This document shows, piece after piece, positions 11,315-23,601 of a stretch of 64,000 bases of DNA; position 1 is the first letter of the stretch, and each line of letters starts with the position of its first letter. Made by a program: the position numbers and the translations under genes. Location of the stretch: assembly GCA_033807775.1 (NCBI GenBank), contig CM066313.1, positions 89,537,484-89,601,483 on the forward strand. The letters are read 5' to 3'. Under the pieces are notes generated by a model, which was not told the DNA's origin, searched no databases, and saw only the letters and a list, made by a program, of their open reading frames with translations. The DNA comes from Saussurea involucrata. Taxonomy: Eukaryota; Streptophyta; Magnoliopsida; Asterales; Asteraceae.

Positions 11315-11766
11315 GCACCTTCCTTCATTTTGAAGAAAAGGCACGACCTCATTAATAACAGTCGGTTGGTCAAAGTTTTCTTGAGATAAAGATTCTCAAG
11401 TCTTCTCCAAATCCCTGCGGCTGTCTTTTCAGAAACGATTTCAAAAATAACATTTGGACCCATAGCCATTTGTAAGGTAGTGAAGGCCCAAGCCTACATT
11501 TCCTTAGCTTCAAAGGTGGACATATCCGGATTTTTTTCTTCCAGAGCAAAGACTACGGGGTGAACATCGTTTTTCCTAAGTGTTGTTGCAGTAGTAAACT
11601 GCCATTTACCAAAATCGCCTTCACCGTTCCATTTTTCTATTCTAATCCCGGACCCCGATAATTTAAAAGAGCCTTTTTGATAAATATTTGAGTTCGGGTC
11701 AAAAACGGTACTCGCAAACGGATTTCCTGAATCAACAGACATTTTTACCAAGCACTTATCGTCCAA
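11315..11766 (-). pseudogene. Ty1-copia gag N-terminus (E3 fragment)
   Basis: Encodes the same gag as E4 at 16622-17075 with near-identical DNA: KMSVDSGNPFAS, GEGDFGKWQF, then MAMGPNVIFEIVSEKTAAGI and KTLTNRLLLMRSCLFFKM. A TAG replaces the GAG codon of E4 within KEMEAWAF, near 11492. The frame is cut at 11314 by the G1 LTR. Right of it are a primer site (about 11805-11818) and the LTR at 11820-12637, so this is the 5' end of a second, truncated copy. Not functional. Confidence 0.85.
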
Positions 11767-11819
11767 CTAAAAATATACAATTTAAGTTAAATTTAGATCT
11801 AGCAAGCTCTGATACCAAT

Positions 11820-12191
11820 TGTAAGGTCGGTAGCAGTTACAATATCGTATTCAAGTGATTTACGGTCCCAAAGTGATATCAATAAATCATGTTGGAACCG
11901 ACCGAATACAACAAATGTGGAATAACGAGATCCAAAAATTGTATATTTTGGTCTATTGATTCATACCGATCCACACGTAAATTATAGCAGTTATAATATA
12001 TACGATAATATTATATCAAAGAAGCAAATAAATCGAGAAAGCAAGATTTAACGTGGTTCCACTATCGGTGTGATAGTGTACGTCCATAGGGAGAGATGAG
12101 TTCAATATATTACCAACCCGGAGAAAGTTACAACGTGTTTACGAGATCCTTGGATCAACAAATCGGCTAACGATATATTTCCTCACAAACG

Positions 12192-12233
<42 letters not shown>

Positions 12234-12235
12234 AT

Positions 12236-12270
<35 letters not shown>

Positions 12271-12344
12271 CAACAAAAAGGAAATATTAATGAGAGGAGA
12301 AGGAAATGTGTTGTTTGGCATGCTTCTAATCTTCAGCCGATGCA

Positions 12345-12415
<71 letters not shown>

Positions 12416-12637
12416 GACTTCTCCTTCAAGACAAAAAGGTACACTTCCAGCTAATAATTTGGGTGTCTTGCATTTGTTTTTTTTTCTTTCTTGCCATCAA
12501 AGACGTGGACTCGTGTCCACCAACAAATTTTCTATTTTCTTTATCCTTTTTCTTTTCATGCAAAATACTTTGGTTACCATTTCATGCAAGTTGGTGAATT
12601 TGCACAATAACAAGAAAAACAATAAGGTTTTTCAACA
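11820..12637 (-). repeat. LTR shared by E3 (as 5') and E4 (as 3')
   Basis: On its left is a tRNA-Met primer site and gag (E3). On its right is a polypurine tract and pol 3' end (E4). A single normal element cannot have both, so two copies share this LTR. It contains three expanded (TA)n tracts. Confidence 0.85.
12191..12412. repeat. (TA)n microsatellites in LTR
   Basis: Tracts at about 12195-12230, 12239-12266 and 12347-12412. Equivalent but shorter tracts occur in the other LTR copy (17500-17698 and 24803-24838), where larger insertions have landed. Confidence 0.95.
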
Positions 12638-12932
12638 CTCCACCATGATGTGCAAATCACCCGACGAAACCAAAGCACGGACCAATCCACCGAAAACGAA
12701 CAAATAGCTGATAGAGATTGACACGAGGTAACATAATGCATTTTGACATTGACGAGCTTCGGCTCGGCCATCTCCCGTCAAAATCAAAAGCAAAAATCCT
12801 CAAGTGAGCAATCTCAATAAACGAACGAGTTAAGCAACCTAAAAAACACGTGCCAAGTAATAACTCCCCAAAGATATCGCTATGTCATTTGTAGCAATAT
12901 TTCTCATCTCCCCCACAAAGTGCCGAACGGCA
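12638..12932 (-). other. E4 3' untranslated region with polypurine tract
   Basis: On minus the sequence before the LTR is ATGGTGGAG followed by TGTTGAAAAACC, a plausible polypurine tract. The rest is non-coding sequence between the end of RNase H and the LTR. Confidence 0.6.
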
Positions 12933-15900
12933 CTAACACAATTTGAGTTTGATCAAATTCGAGCAATGCTCGAATGCGGCTGACGGTAACGACTTGGTGA
13001 ACATATCGGCAGCATTATCTTTAGATAATATTTTCTTCAAATACACAACATTTGCGTCGTGCAAAGCTACCAGAAATGCATCACACACATTAATGTGCTT
13101 CGTTCGAGAGCTGAACGCCAAATTTGTAGCCAAGTGAATAGCACTCTGGCTATCACAATTAATACGGACAGTAGACTGCTTCAGGCCCAAACCAATCAAC
13201 AGTTCCCGTAAATAAACTCCTTCCTTTGCAGACTCGACCGCTGCAATAAGTTCAGCTTCGGTAGTCGATAATGCAACAACAGACTGTAATCGAGATCTCC
13301 AACTGACAGTTGTTCCACCTAATGTAAAAACATAACCAGAAGTGGATTTCTAACTGACACGATCACCTACGTAATCTGAATCACAGTACAACAATATCAC
13401 AGTTGTTTTGCATACCATAAATTAGGCCGTGAGTTTCCGTACCTTTCAAGTAACGAAATACGGCTTTCACCGCAGCCCAATGTGACTTACCCGGGTTCGA
13501 TAGAAACCGACTAATCACTCCAACGGAATGTGCAAGATCGGGACGAGTGCATACCATAGCATACATGAGGCTCCCGACTGCACTGGAATACGAAATCTTT
13601 GCCATCTCAGTCTTTCCAGCATCGTCTACCGGACAATCGTCTTTTGTAAGCTTGATGTGACTCGGAAGTGGCGTAGACGCCGACTTTGCACCATCAAGAT
13701 TAAACCGCTTCAAAATCTTTTGAATATAGCCCTTTTGTGTTAACCTGAGAGTACGAGACTTTCTGTCCCGAACGATTTCCATGCCGAGAATAACACGAGC
13801 TTCGCCGAGATCCTTCATTTCAAATTATGATTTCAACCTATCTTTCAAACGGTTGATTTCAGATCGATCCCAGCAAGCTATTAGCATGTCATCAACATAA
13901 AGAAGTAGATAAGTATAAACGCCACCGCTTGATCTATGATAGACACAAGCGTCTTTCTCACTACGCTCAAAACCCAACGAGAGCATAAACAAATCAAACT
14001 TCTTGTACCACTATCGAGGCGACTGTTTAAGTCCATAAAGGGACTTTTTCAATTTACAGACCCAATCGGGTTTGTTGTCGAAGATGAAACCTTCCAGTTG
14101 CTTCATATAGATGGTTTCCTCAAGATCTCCGTGTAGAAAAGTTGATTTCACATCTAACTGTTCGAGCTCCAGATCGTGACTCGCCACAAGGGCCAGAAGG
14201 ACCCGGATAGATGTGTGTCGAACTACAGGCGCGAAGATATTGTCATACTCGATACCCTTCCGCTGTGCAAAGCCTTTCGCAACCAGGCGAGCCTTGTAAC
14301 GCATATCGTCTTTGACTTTATAGACCCATTTGCAGCCAATTGCTCGACTGCCTTTCGGTAATGGACAAAGCTCCCAAGTTTTATTTTTCGATAGAGCTTC
14401 CATTTCCTCCTGCATCGCTACTAACCACTTATCACAGTGGTTCGAAGCTAGTGCATCCAAAAAGTCAAACGGCTCATCTTGTACAACATGCAATGCATAC
14501 TCAAGCTGGTCAGTAAAACTCATATTTGCAAAATCCCAATCACCATACCTATTAGGAGGACGGATAGTTCTCTGGCTCTGCCTCGTAGGTACTGATACTA
14601 GAATTGTATCGCCTTGACCTCCACCATCATTCAGAACTTCTTTCTGAACTGAACTAACTAGATCAGAAATAGATGTCTCTGGTGGACTAACATCTTCTTC
14701 AGATTCTGACCCCAACGAAAACCCTCGAGCGGATGAGCTGGGTACAATAGGACTGACAATTATCTCATCTCCATCGGCTGTTGGAGAAACAGAAGAGATA
14801 ATTTCCGGTTCTGGAGCGGATTGTCGATTATGATTAGACTTGAACATAATCGACTCATCGAAGGTCACATATCGAGAATGAATCACCTTTCGGGTGACCG
14901 GGTTCCAGATTCGGTAACCCTTGATTCCATCTGTATAGCCGAGCAAGAATCCCTTGGTGGCTCTAGGATCCATCTTGTCCTGACCTGTCACATGAATATA
15001 TATAGGACCACCAAATACACGTATGTATTTCAAACTGATATCACCTTTACCCCTCCAAATTTCTTCCGAAATTTTCCCCCCAATGGCTGAACATGGTAAC
15101 TGATTCACAATGTGTACAGCAGTGTGAAGTGCTTCACCCCAAAATATTTTAGGGAAACCAGATGTAACTAACATACATCGAACTTTATCTAACAAGGTCC
15201 TATTCATCCGTTCGGCGACTCCGTTTGATTGCGGATCGCCAGGTGTGGTGTAGTGTCGGTGAATACCTCTACGTGAACAAAAGTCTTTAAAGTTACCACT
15301 AGTGTATTCACCACCATTGTTAGATCTTAGAACTTTTAATTTTCTACCAGTCTCGACTTCGACTAGTGCTAACCAAGTTTTGAATATTTCAAAAACGTCT
15401 GACTTTAACTTAATCACATACACCCAAAGTTTGTGCGAGAAATCATCAATAAAAGTAATATAGTACTTACCTCCACTGAGATACTGTGTCGAAGATGGTC
15501 CCCTGGCGTCTGTATGAACATAATCAAGGATCCCTTTGGTGTTGTGTTTTTCAACACCAAAAGAAACACGCGTCTGTTTACCCGAAACACATTCTGAACA
15601 AAAGTCTAGACTCGTAGGCGTGTCAACTGCAATGAGTTTCCGCTTGCGCAGAATCTCCAAATTCTTCTCTGAAGTGTGCCCCAGTCTAAGATGCCATAAA
15701 CGGGTAGCATCTAAACTTTTTGAACTATCCGCGACACACGCATCAGAACTGATTGGTTCGCCTACCAGATGATGAAACAGGTTATTTTATGCGTGCTCAC
15801 CTTTCATCACAATAAAGTTCCCTCTGGAGATGCGCATACTTACATCTTCAATCCGAATCTTACAGCCAAGTTTGGACAGTTGTCCAACAAAAATCAAAGA

Positions 15901-16190
15901 ACGAGTCATAGACGGTACAAATTTAACATTTAATAAAGCTTGAATAGTACCGTCAAACATTTTGATTCTGACCGAACCGATGCCCCGAGTGACACACGAT
16001 GTACTGTTTCCCATATAAATATGGTTACCTTCTAACTCCTCGAAAGTAGTGAAACAGTCCTGAAATGGTGTCATATGGCACGAAGCTTCGGTATCCAACA
16101 CCGTCGCCTTTTGGTGATGTAACTGTTGCTGAGAAACCTGTGTCTCTTTCGGTTGCAACTGTTGAAGATTCTGCTTTGTTCTTGTCCTTG
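12933..16190 (-). pseudogene. Ty1-copia pol (E4): PR, IN, RT, RNase H, broken
   Basis: From right to left: protease near 16110 reads VLDTEASCHMTP, with Glu where the active-site Gly of D-S/T-G is expected. Integrase at 15660-14800 has YVHTDARGP and NGVAERMNRT but RSNNGGEY instead of RSDNGGE, losing the second catalytic Asp. RT at 14450-13400 has CKWVYKVK, LEQLDVKSTFLHG and LLLYVDDML; a TAG near 14009 and a TAA near 13820 interrupt it. RNase H at about 13380-12933 contains ALSTTEAELIA and RTKHINV, with a further stop near 13350. The copy cannot make enzyme. Confidence 0.88.
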
Positions 16191-17048
16191 TTTTTCAAAC
16201 TAGGACAATCTCTGACCCAGTGACCTGGTTTGTGACAATAATTACAATTGCCACGTTGCTTAGATTTCTTGCGAAAACCAGGTTTACGAGATAGGGAGCG
16301 GCCACGAGTTCTTCCCCTGAGCTGATCGTCTTGATCTCTTTCAGCAGAAAAGACCTTGACTGTTGTGGTTGTTATCTCGTGAACTGTTACCGATTTTCAT
16401 CTGAATTCTTTGTTCTTCACAGATCATCCATGCTTTCACGTCAGACAAAGAAATGGAATCTCTTCCATAAATAAAACTATTAGTGAACTGGGAGTATTTC
16501 TCGGGAAGTGAATACAACAGAATCAAAGCGAGTGCCTCATTATCTGTGGCAAAAATAGACTATGTTGCCTTTAACTTCATTATGATATCTTCGAATTCAG
16601 TCATGTGGGCCTGAATGGTAGTACCTTCCTTCATTTTGAAGAAAAGGCACGACCTCATCAATAACAGTCGGTTGGTCAAAGTTTTCTTGAGATAAAGATT
16701 CTCAAGTCTTCTCCAAATCCCTGCGGCTGTCTTTTCAGAAACGATTTCAGAAATAACATTTGGACCCATAGCCATTTGTAAGGTAGTGAAGGCCCAAGCC
16801 TCCATTTCCTTAGCTTCTAAGGTGGACATATCCGTATCTTTTTCTTCCGGAGCAAAGACTACGGGGTGAACATCGTTTTTCCTAAGTGCTGTTGCAGTAG
16901 TAAACTGCCATTTACCAAAATCGCCTTCACCGTTCCATTATTCTATTCTAATCCCGGATCCAGATAATTTAAAAGAACCTTTTTGATAAATATTTGAGTT
17001 CGGGTCGGAAACGGTACTGGCAAACGGATTTTCTGAATCAACAGACAT
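16191..17048 (-). pseudogene. Ty1-copia gag (E4), broken
   Basis: Starts at ATG 17048 (MSVDSENPFAS) and carries a copia gag N-terminal domain. A CCHC knuckle, CNYCHKPGHWVRDC, lies near 16250-16210. TAA at about 16939 replaces the Lys codon of E3 (IEKWNGEG), and a further TAG follows MKLKAT at about 16560. Gag packages RNA, but this copy is dead. Confidence 0.82.
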
Positions 17049-17111
17049 TTTTACCAAGCACTTATCGTGCAACTAAAAATATACAATTTAAGTAAAATTT
17101 AGATCTAGCAA

Positions 17112-17125
17112 GCTCTGATGCCAAT
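17112..17125 (-). other. E4 primer-binding site
   Basis: Reads TTGGCATCAGAGCT on minus. One base differs from the E3 copy (TTGGTATCAGAGCT), consistent with decay. Confidence 0.75.
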
Positions 17126-17536
17126 TGTAAGGTCGGTAGCAGTTACAATATCGTATTCAAGTGATTTATGGTCCCAAAGTGATATCAATAAATCATGTTG
17201 CAACCGACCAAATACAACAAATACGGAATAACGAGATCTAAATATTGTATATTTTGGTCTTTTGATTCATACCGATCCACACGTAAATTTTAGCAGTTAT
17301 AATATATACCATAATATTATATCAAAGCAACAAATAAATCGAGACAGCAAGATTTAACGTGGTTCCACTATCGGTGTGATAGTGTACGTCCACAGGGAGA
17401 GATGAGTTCAATATATTACCAACCGGGAGAAAGTTACAACGTGTTTACGAGATCCTTGGATCAACAAATCAGCTAACGAAATATTTCCTCACAAACGAAA
17501 TATATATACGTGTATATATATATATATATCGACGAG

Positions 17537-17571
<35 letters not shown>

Positions 17572-17698
17572 ATGAGATATATATATATATATATATATAA
17601 ATCAACAAAAAGGAAATATTAATGAGAGGAGAAAGAAATGTGTTGTTTGGCATGCTTCTAATCTTCAGCCGATGCATGCATATATATATATATATATA
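17126..17698 (-). repeat. E4 5' LTR, inner part
   Basis: Matches 11820 to about 12370 with a few per cent difference and stops inside a (TA)n tract, where the inserted DNA begins. The remainder of the LTR reappears at 24838-25061. Confidence 0.85.
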
Positions 17699-17806
17699 CT
17701 AGTAGTGTACCCGCGCATTGCGGCGGGACCATAACAGTAAACGATTTTGAAGCTTTGTTGGTTTTGTTAGAGAAGATTTTAATGATGATATGATTTCCAT
17801 TAAGGG

Positions 17807-18100
17807 ATCATTTACTTAACGCTTACACGAGTCATTTACTTTATCGGATGAACTTGGCAAGGCTCGTGAATTTTACCAGGTAAATGCGATAATAAGGATG
17901 AAGAGTCTTACCCGGTAAGTCAAGGTAATGACTCTTACCCTGTAAGCGCTTACCCTGTAAGCGCTTACCATGTAAGCGCTTACCATGTAAGCGCTTACCA
18001 TGTAAGCGCTTACCATGTAAGCGCTTACCAGGTAAATTGTTGTATTTAGACGGACTGCAATCTTACCCGGTAAAGTAAGTTAAAGTGTTAGAGGTTTTGC
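17807..18100. repeat. Degenerate CTTACC/GTAAG MITE copy with 15-bp tandem array
   Basis: Begins TTAAGGGATCATTTACTTAACGC, resembling the end of the Tourist-like element at 19606. It contains about six copies of a 15-bp unit (TAAGCGCTTACCATG) at 17935-18035. Each unit is itself near-palindromic (TTAC...GTAA). The right end is degraded. Confidence 0.6.
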
Positions 18101-19602
18101 AATCTACAAATCCCAATTGGGAATCCTAGTAATTTAGAAAATAGCCATTCCAAAAAATGTTGAATTTTCTTTTAGAAAATAGCCATTCCAAAAAATGTTG
18201 AAAGAAATTTCAATTTTAATATTTAAAAATGTTAATCTAAATCATGCTAATTCCAAACTTATGTTATGTCAAAAATATGAAGTAAAACATTTTTGTTTGG
18301 CCTATAGGCATTGCAAAGTTAGACTACAAAGATTTGTTCCCCTTCAAAGCAAACATTGCAAAAATCAATTACTCACAAACCAAGGCAATAGCTGCTGCCA
18401 TGAGAATTAGCTTGATCGATATCAGCTTGATCGATATCCAATGCAAACAGATCGAACAAAACAGGAACCATGCATGGAAATTGCGTGTCTTGCTTCCGGA
18501 ACAGATTTAAAAGCCTCAATTTCCATTTTCGGTGATACCAAGCTTCGTACAATTTGAAATTCTTCCTTAATGCATTATCTACCTACATGTACTTTTAAAA
18601 ATTAATCTAGCAAAGCCAATTTCCTTTGCTTTCTTTTCTCAATCTGACTCTAATTATATTGTTGCAACGCAAAATTTTGGATAGGAGGATGTGGGAGTTG
18701 TGATGCTTCGTCTATCGTACTATCTTTCGAAATAACCACCTGCAGGAGGTCAAGGGACTCCTTGTAACCAGATGGTTTACAGATTACAATACATATACAT
18801 TGTATCTTACTGAGCAATTATAGTTTATGCAAATATTGGAGTTCTTTCTCTGAGTTTAACCCATCTGTGGGTTCCAGTTTATCTTAGCTCATTTGGATAG
18901 TAGACAGAGGATAGTCCCATGTATTAATGTTAGTTTCACCAAGTATGAATGCCATTTTTACTCTTCTTTTGCAAGTTTCTATCATTCTCCAGATCCCAAT
19001 ACGAGTGTCCTGGAATAGCTTGATATCAAGTGATATTGTTTATTAAGACATTTTTTTCTTGTAGCAAAGCAAAGATGACTTCTATTAGTATATGGGTGGC
19101 TCAAGAAGCCTTTCATCAGTATCATCTATGTTCGTTACATATCAAGAAAGTATTTCTAAACGAATTCTTTAAATATGATGTACCAATCACTATGAAATGA
19201 GGAATCCTAAGGGTGCCTACTTTGAAAAAACCCTATATGGTCTCAAAGAATCTTCCAAATTTTACCTTTTTCCTAGTTCACTGTCAAGTTTCGATTAGGC
19301 TTAAGAGCAACTACATTGTCAAGTTTTGACATGTTCTTTCGACAATGTACTTAATCCACGGATTTGTTGCTCCTCCTTCGTCTTCGTCGCTGATTCTGCT
19401 TGGAGTGTTTGGAGGGACATTTGAGACATGTTGAGAGCTGAAACTGAGAGAAATAAAAGTTGGATTAAAGAAAGCATAGGTTGGAGATACTAAAATTGTT
19501 GGAATAGAAAAAAGCGCAAAATTGAATGGAAATTAATTGCTGGGAAAAATGAAATTTACTGTTGACCCCAACTACCCTAACCAAGACTTTGCTGGGAAAA
19601 AC
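18101..19602. other. Non-coding stretch in nested insertion
   Basis: No gene is supported. It holds short local duplications such as TTAGAAAATAGCCATTCCAAA (about 18134 and 18173) and AGCTTGATCGATATC (about 18410-18440). Confidence 0.5.
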
Positions 19603-19605
19603 TTA

Positions 19606-19902
19606 GGGGCCGTTACCAAACGCTTACCCAGGTAAGCGCTTACCGAGTCACATTACCTACTGGATTAATATGCAAAGGACCAAAGGAAAGGACCAAAAAT
19701 CTTACCCGGTAAGAGTAAATACAAGGACCGGGAGTCTTACCCGGTAAGTGAGGGTGACGATTCTTACCACGGTTAGCGCTTACCGGATGAACTATTGCGT
19801 ACGAAACCGATTTGGTGGACTAAAATCTTACCCGGTAAGTAAGTTTAGTGTTAAATTTTACTGGTAATCGCTTACCCGGGTAAGTGTTTGGTAAACGGCC
19901 CC
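19606..19902. mobile_element. Tourist-like MITE (PIF/Harbinger type), 297 bp
   Basis: Terminal inverted repeats GGGGCCGTTACCAAACGCTT and its counterpart AAGTGTTTGGTAAACGGCCC are flanked by TTA on both sides (19603-19605 and 19903-19905), the expected 3-bp target duplication. The interior is made of CTTACCGGGTAAG palindromes. Related sequences are at 17807, 36590-36815 and 47330-47560. Confidence 0.8.
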
Positions 19903-20379
19903 TTAGTTCCCTTCAGATTTTTTGAAAATAAAAGATCCAAAAAAGGGAGCTAAGACTTGTTTTCTTCCTGTTGCCAAAACGTGCATCTGAGCCTTATAAA
20001 TGATGCCATCCATAATGAGACATGTAGTAGAATGTGTCAATGTGAACTGACTCAACCATTAGTTCATAGAGACATTTCAAGCATATATCAAACTTATAGC
20101 ATGGAATTTCACAGCAGCTGAAGGATCTGCCATGTTCAAAACAGATGCTTGATTGATTCATTTGGTGTTTTATCTCTCAAATTCAAGAATTCTCATTCCA
20201 CAAAAAAGAAGGGGTATGCAAAGTCCATATAAGAAAAGTTTTTCACACTCTCTACCATGTCTAGGAATGTACTGCATTAGAAAAAAAAAAGTATACTTGA
20301 GCCATAATGGTATTGCAAAAATGGAAGGCCTGTCACGTGTATTTAAGAGGTTCCGTAGCCACATCTAAAATTCAGATGT

Positions 20380-20575
20380 ATTTAAGAGTTTAGAGGGTCT
20401 GAAATATGAAGAAAATAAAGTTCTAAATTAAGAAATGTCTAAACGATTCAGATTAAGAGGTATTAAGAGGCATAACTTGACTTAAGAGGTATTATGAGGT
20501 ATAACTTGACTTAAGAGGTATTAAGAGGTATAACTTCACTTAAGAGGTATTAAGAGGTATAACTTCACAAAAACA
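20380..20575. repeat. Tandem repeat of TTAAGAGGTATTAAGAGGTA type
   Basis: Several copies of an approximately 28-bp unit containing TTAAGAGGTATAACTT. No coding role is visible. Confidence 0.8.
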
Positions 20576-21062
20576 ACAACAAAAAGGGTTGGAGATCAAA
20601 ATCGAGCCGAGCAAAATCGATGAGATTCTCTTTCGATGCTAAACGCATCCAAAAACAACAACAAAAATTCATCCAGCTACAAATCAAAGTAAACTCAGAC
20701 CACTGAGCGTCAACTAACGCTTGGATGTAAAATACATAAAGGGTTGGAGATCAAAATATTACCTTATAATCGTAATATTTCTTCAAGAAAATGGGAATGG
20801 ATATAGACCTAGATGATAAATCGTGAGATCTAACGACAAAGATGAACAAAACAATATGAATTGTAGGCCAAAACTATTACCCAACATACTCACTTCTGGT
20901 GAACTAAGAGGTCAAAAATGACTATTTTGGACAATTCCCCTGCCATTACGTTGCAATTGTGATAACAATGAGCTTCAGAAATCATGTGAATTATAAATAA
21001 GAAACCAAATTTTCAAGAAAACCAAATGAGAACTGAATTTTTGAATCTGGTATCCATATTTA
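20576..21062. other. Non-coding stretch left of MAP65 fragment
   Basis: No gene seen. AAAGGGTTGGAGATCAAAAT occurs twice, about 160 bases apart (near 20585 and 20738). Confidence 0.5.
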
Positions 21063-21430
21063 CCTGCCTAATATGGATCGGTCGTTCTCCCATAGCCGAA
21101 CAAATGGCTACTAACTCTGCTTCAGAATCAGCAATTGCCTGTCTCAGTTGAGCTCTACATTTGTTTTCCAAATCTACTTTCCTCTTGTAAACTTCAAGGC
21201 ATTCACGTTCGAGCTCTAGCAACATCTTATCTTTTTCAACATCCGTCTCGCCAACTTCATTCCATATAATCTTTTATTTTCCCAATTTTTTTGTCCAAAA
21301 ACAAAGAAGCAAAACAAGTTACCAGTAAGTATGGAATTGAGGAAACCATGATATATTCTAAGTTTTAAATAAAAGGGTCAATGGGTACCTGAAGTTCATA
21401 TAGAAGGGTTCCACATGTTGTTTACATTTC
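21063..21430 (-). pseudogene. MAP65 microtubule-associated protein exon fragment
   Basis: On minus, 21262-21063 encodes IIWNEVGETDVEKDKMLLEL, then ECLEVYKRKVD, RAQLRQAIADSEAEL and ICSAMGERPIHIRQ, followed by a GTAAAT donor. This is the N-terminal coiled coil of plant MAP65 proteins (microtubule bundling). An upstream piece, TCGTLLYELQ with a GT donor, lies near 21423-21392, giving the expected exon-intron-exon order. The start codon and everything after this exon are missing. It lies inside DNA inserted in a retrotransposon LTR, so it is best read as a captured host-gene fragment. Confidence 0.8.
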
Positions 21431-23126
21431 GAGAACAGATTCACCTGGAAACCAATTCATACAACAGGAGATTAAAGAGAGTTTCTTCAAAATCCCAAAA
21501 TGGGATTTGATTTGCATTAAAAAAATAGAAGACAATTGTATCGTTGATCATGAAATCCACACATTTAAAATTACATTTTCCCCCAAAACCCTAAGCACTG
21601 ATTTGAGGAGCTGAACATGAAAATAAACAGTGAGAATGCATATGTAATTTGTAATCAGATGGATGTATAGATTTGTGATATGAGATCAAAGTCAACCATG
21701 AAGAGATCTAGCTCACTCTAAGCATAATCAACATGTAAGTTTTGTTTTAGCATGAACTAAAGTAAGTTTTGTTCTCAAGTAAGTTTTGTTTTAGCATGAA
21801 CTAAACATCACATGTGGACTCCAAAATGGAACAAAGGCAAATTCCCTAACAAGAATGCATAGATCAAATCAACACCCGTATTATACAACTATTTGAGCCA
21901 CAATCATCTAATTGAACCACAATCAACAAAATTAAACATCAAACCTGTTTGTGAAGTGTGTGTGTGTGGGATTGCGTCAAGACTCAAAAATGGGACCAAC
22001 ATATACAAATCAAATATTCAAATTTTGTCAAACGGATATTTGGATAGGATTCTTGACTTATTACCAATCACCAAAGCATGGGCATAGGGTTTGTTCCACG
22101 ACTTGAAAAAGCTGCAAAAACTTTATAATCAAAGAAGAATACCAAATATGAAACCAAGAGATTATTTAAAAAACACAAAACATATTGGAATAATATTTAG
22201 AAAACAATCCATTACATCCCCCTTTTCTCTTGTTGTTATGTTTAGCAATGTGTTATCACCATCAATTTGGGAGATGGTTTAATTGAAATCCACTTGACTT
22301 TCAAGGTCTATATACATCCCCCATTTTGGAACCAATTAGCAACACTATTTTCAACAACAACTATATGAGGCAAACATAGATGAATCAATGCAAGGATAAG
22401 AGTTCAATCACAAATGATGTACCTGTGAATGAATAATTCCATCTGGTTCCAAATTTGCTATATATTCCAAAACCATTATTGAATACAAAAACTCAGAGCG
22501 TTAGAAATTACAAAGAAAATGTATTATCAAAGACAAACTCGCAATAAGATACCGAAACTTGTGTAATCAAGAAATCGATTATAAAAAAAACCAAAAATCG
22601 ATTGAATACCAAATAAGAAAAAGAATACAAACAACATTGATACAAAAAACTGTTATTGAATACAAACAGAAATTCGAGAGGCAAACATAAAAATCATTGA
22701 ACAAAATGGGTTTGTTGAAGATAGAGGGTCAAACCTGGAGTGTGGGGGAACGACAAGAAGAGATACACTATAATATTCAAATAAAGGTGTTAGTGAACTA
22801 ATGGCAGAAGAAAACTACTTTGTGAAAAGAATATTTTGAACCAACCCAGTTTGGAGATGCTTTGAGCATTAGGAAGAAAGAGAAGAAGAAAGAAAGTTGA
22901 ACTCAAGGTGGAAAAGAAACTATTCAAAAGTAGCTGGGGCAATTGATGTTTCTCTTTCATGGAAATTGTTCTTCCATTATTCATCTCCATCTGCAAATGG
23001 AAAACCCGTCAAGAAAACAAACAACAAATCTTGAGAGAAAAAATGTAGAAATTCAAAATGTGATATGTACAGAACCTGGAAGATGTATTCTCGTCATGAT
23101 AATTGCTTAGCCTGCTCTAGGGTTAG
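21431..23126. other. Non-coding or unrecognised stretch
   Basis: AT-rich and without convincing coding. A small minus ORF near 22996-22790 is not recognised. Some of it may be intron DNA carried with the MAP65 fragment. Confidence 0.4.
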
Positions 23127-23236
23127 TGAAATACCTCTGAAGCGCCTCCAAATCCAGTCGTGCTTGATTTGCAATTGTTCCAGTTCATTCCATTTTGTAT
23201 CTGCATCAACCTGCAATTGTTCCAGTTCATCAACCT
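23127..23236 (-). pseudogene. Exon-like fragment, unrecognised
   Basis: On minus, between a TTGCAG acceptor and an AGAG/GTATTT donor, the frame encodes VDELEQLQVDADTKW then NELEQLQIKHDWIWRRF. The ELEQLQ element is duplicated at the DNA level. It looks like a small captured exon with coiled-coil character. I cannot name the parent gene. Confidence 0.35.
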
Positions 23237-23601
23237 GCAAGTATTTCTTGATTAAATTTGGCAACACGATTTCTATGATATCAGGATTGTTTTAAAGGAA
23301 GGTATAGGAAGGTGGTTCAACAAATTCAAACAAATTTCTGTCAAATGAGCTCCCTTTGAGAAATTGTTTTGAAATTTGAATTGATAATGGGAAGATGCGT
23401 GAAAACTGATGCCTGCTCAGCATAAAGTGACCTGCAGAATCACTTGAAATGTTCATGCATTTCTCACTTGTAAATCATGCATTATTACATGTAATTAAGA
23501 GATTTCTCAAATTTGTGCTTTAAAATGTTGTACATTATGCTTCAAGGATTGTAATTAAGAGTTTTGATCAAGATGAATATTAAGGTAGTATAGATATATA
23601 T

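Noticed and set aside
12139..12444. Ile/Tyr-repeat ORF
   Set aside because: It is simply translation of the (TA)n microsatellite in an LTR.
17935..18035. Palindromic tandem array as CRISPR or origin
   Set aside because: It has no spacers, and related sequence defines a MITE family.
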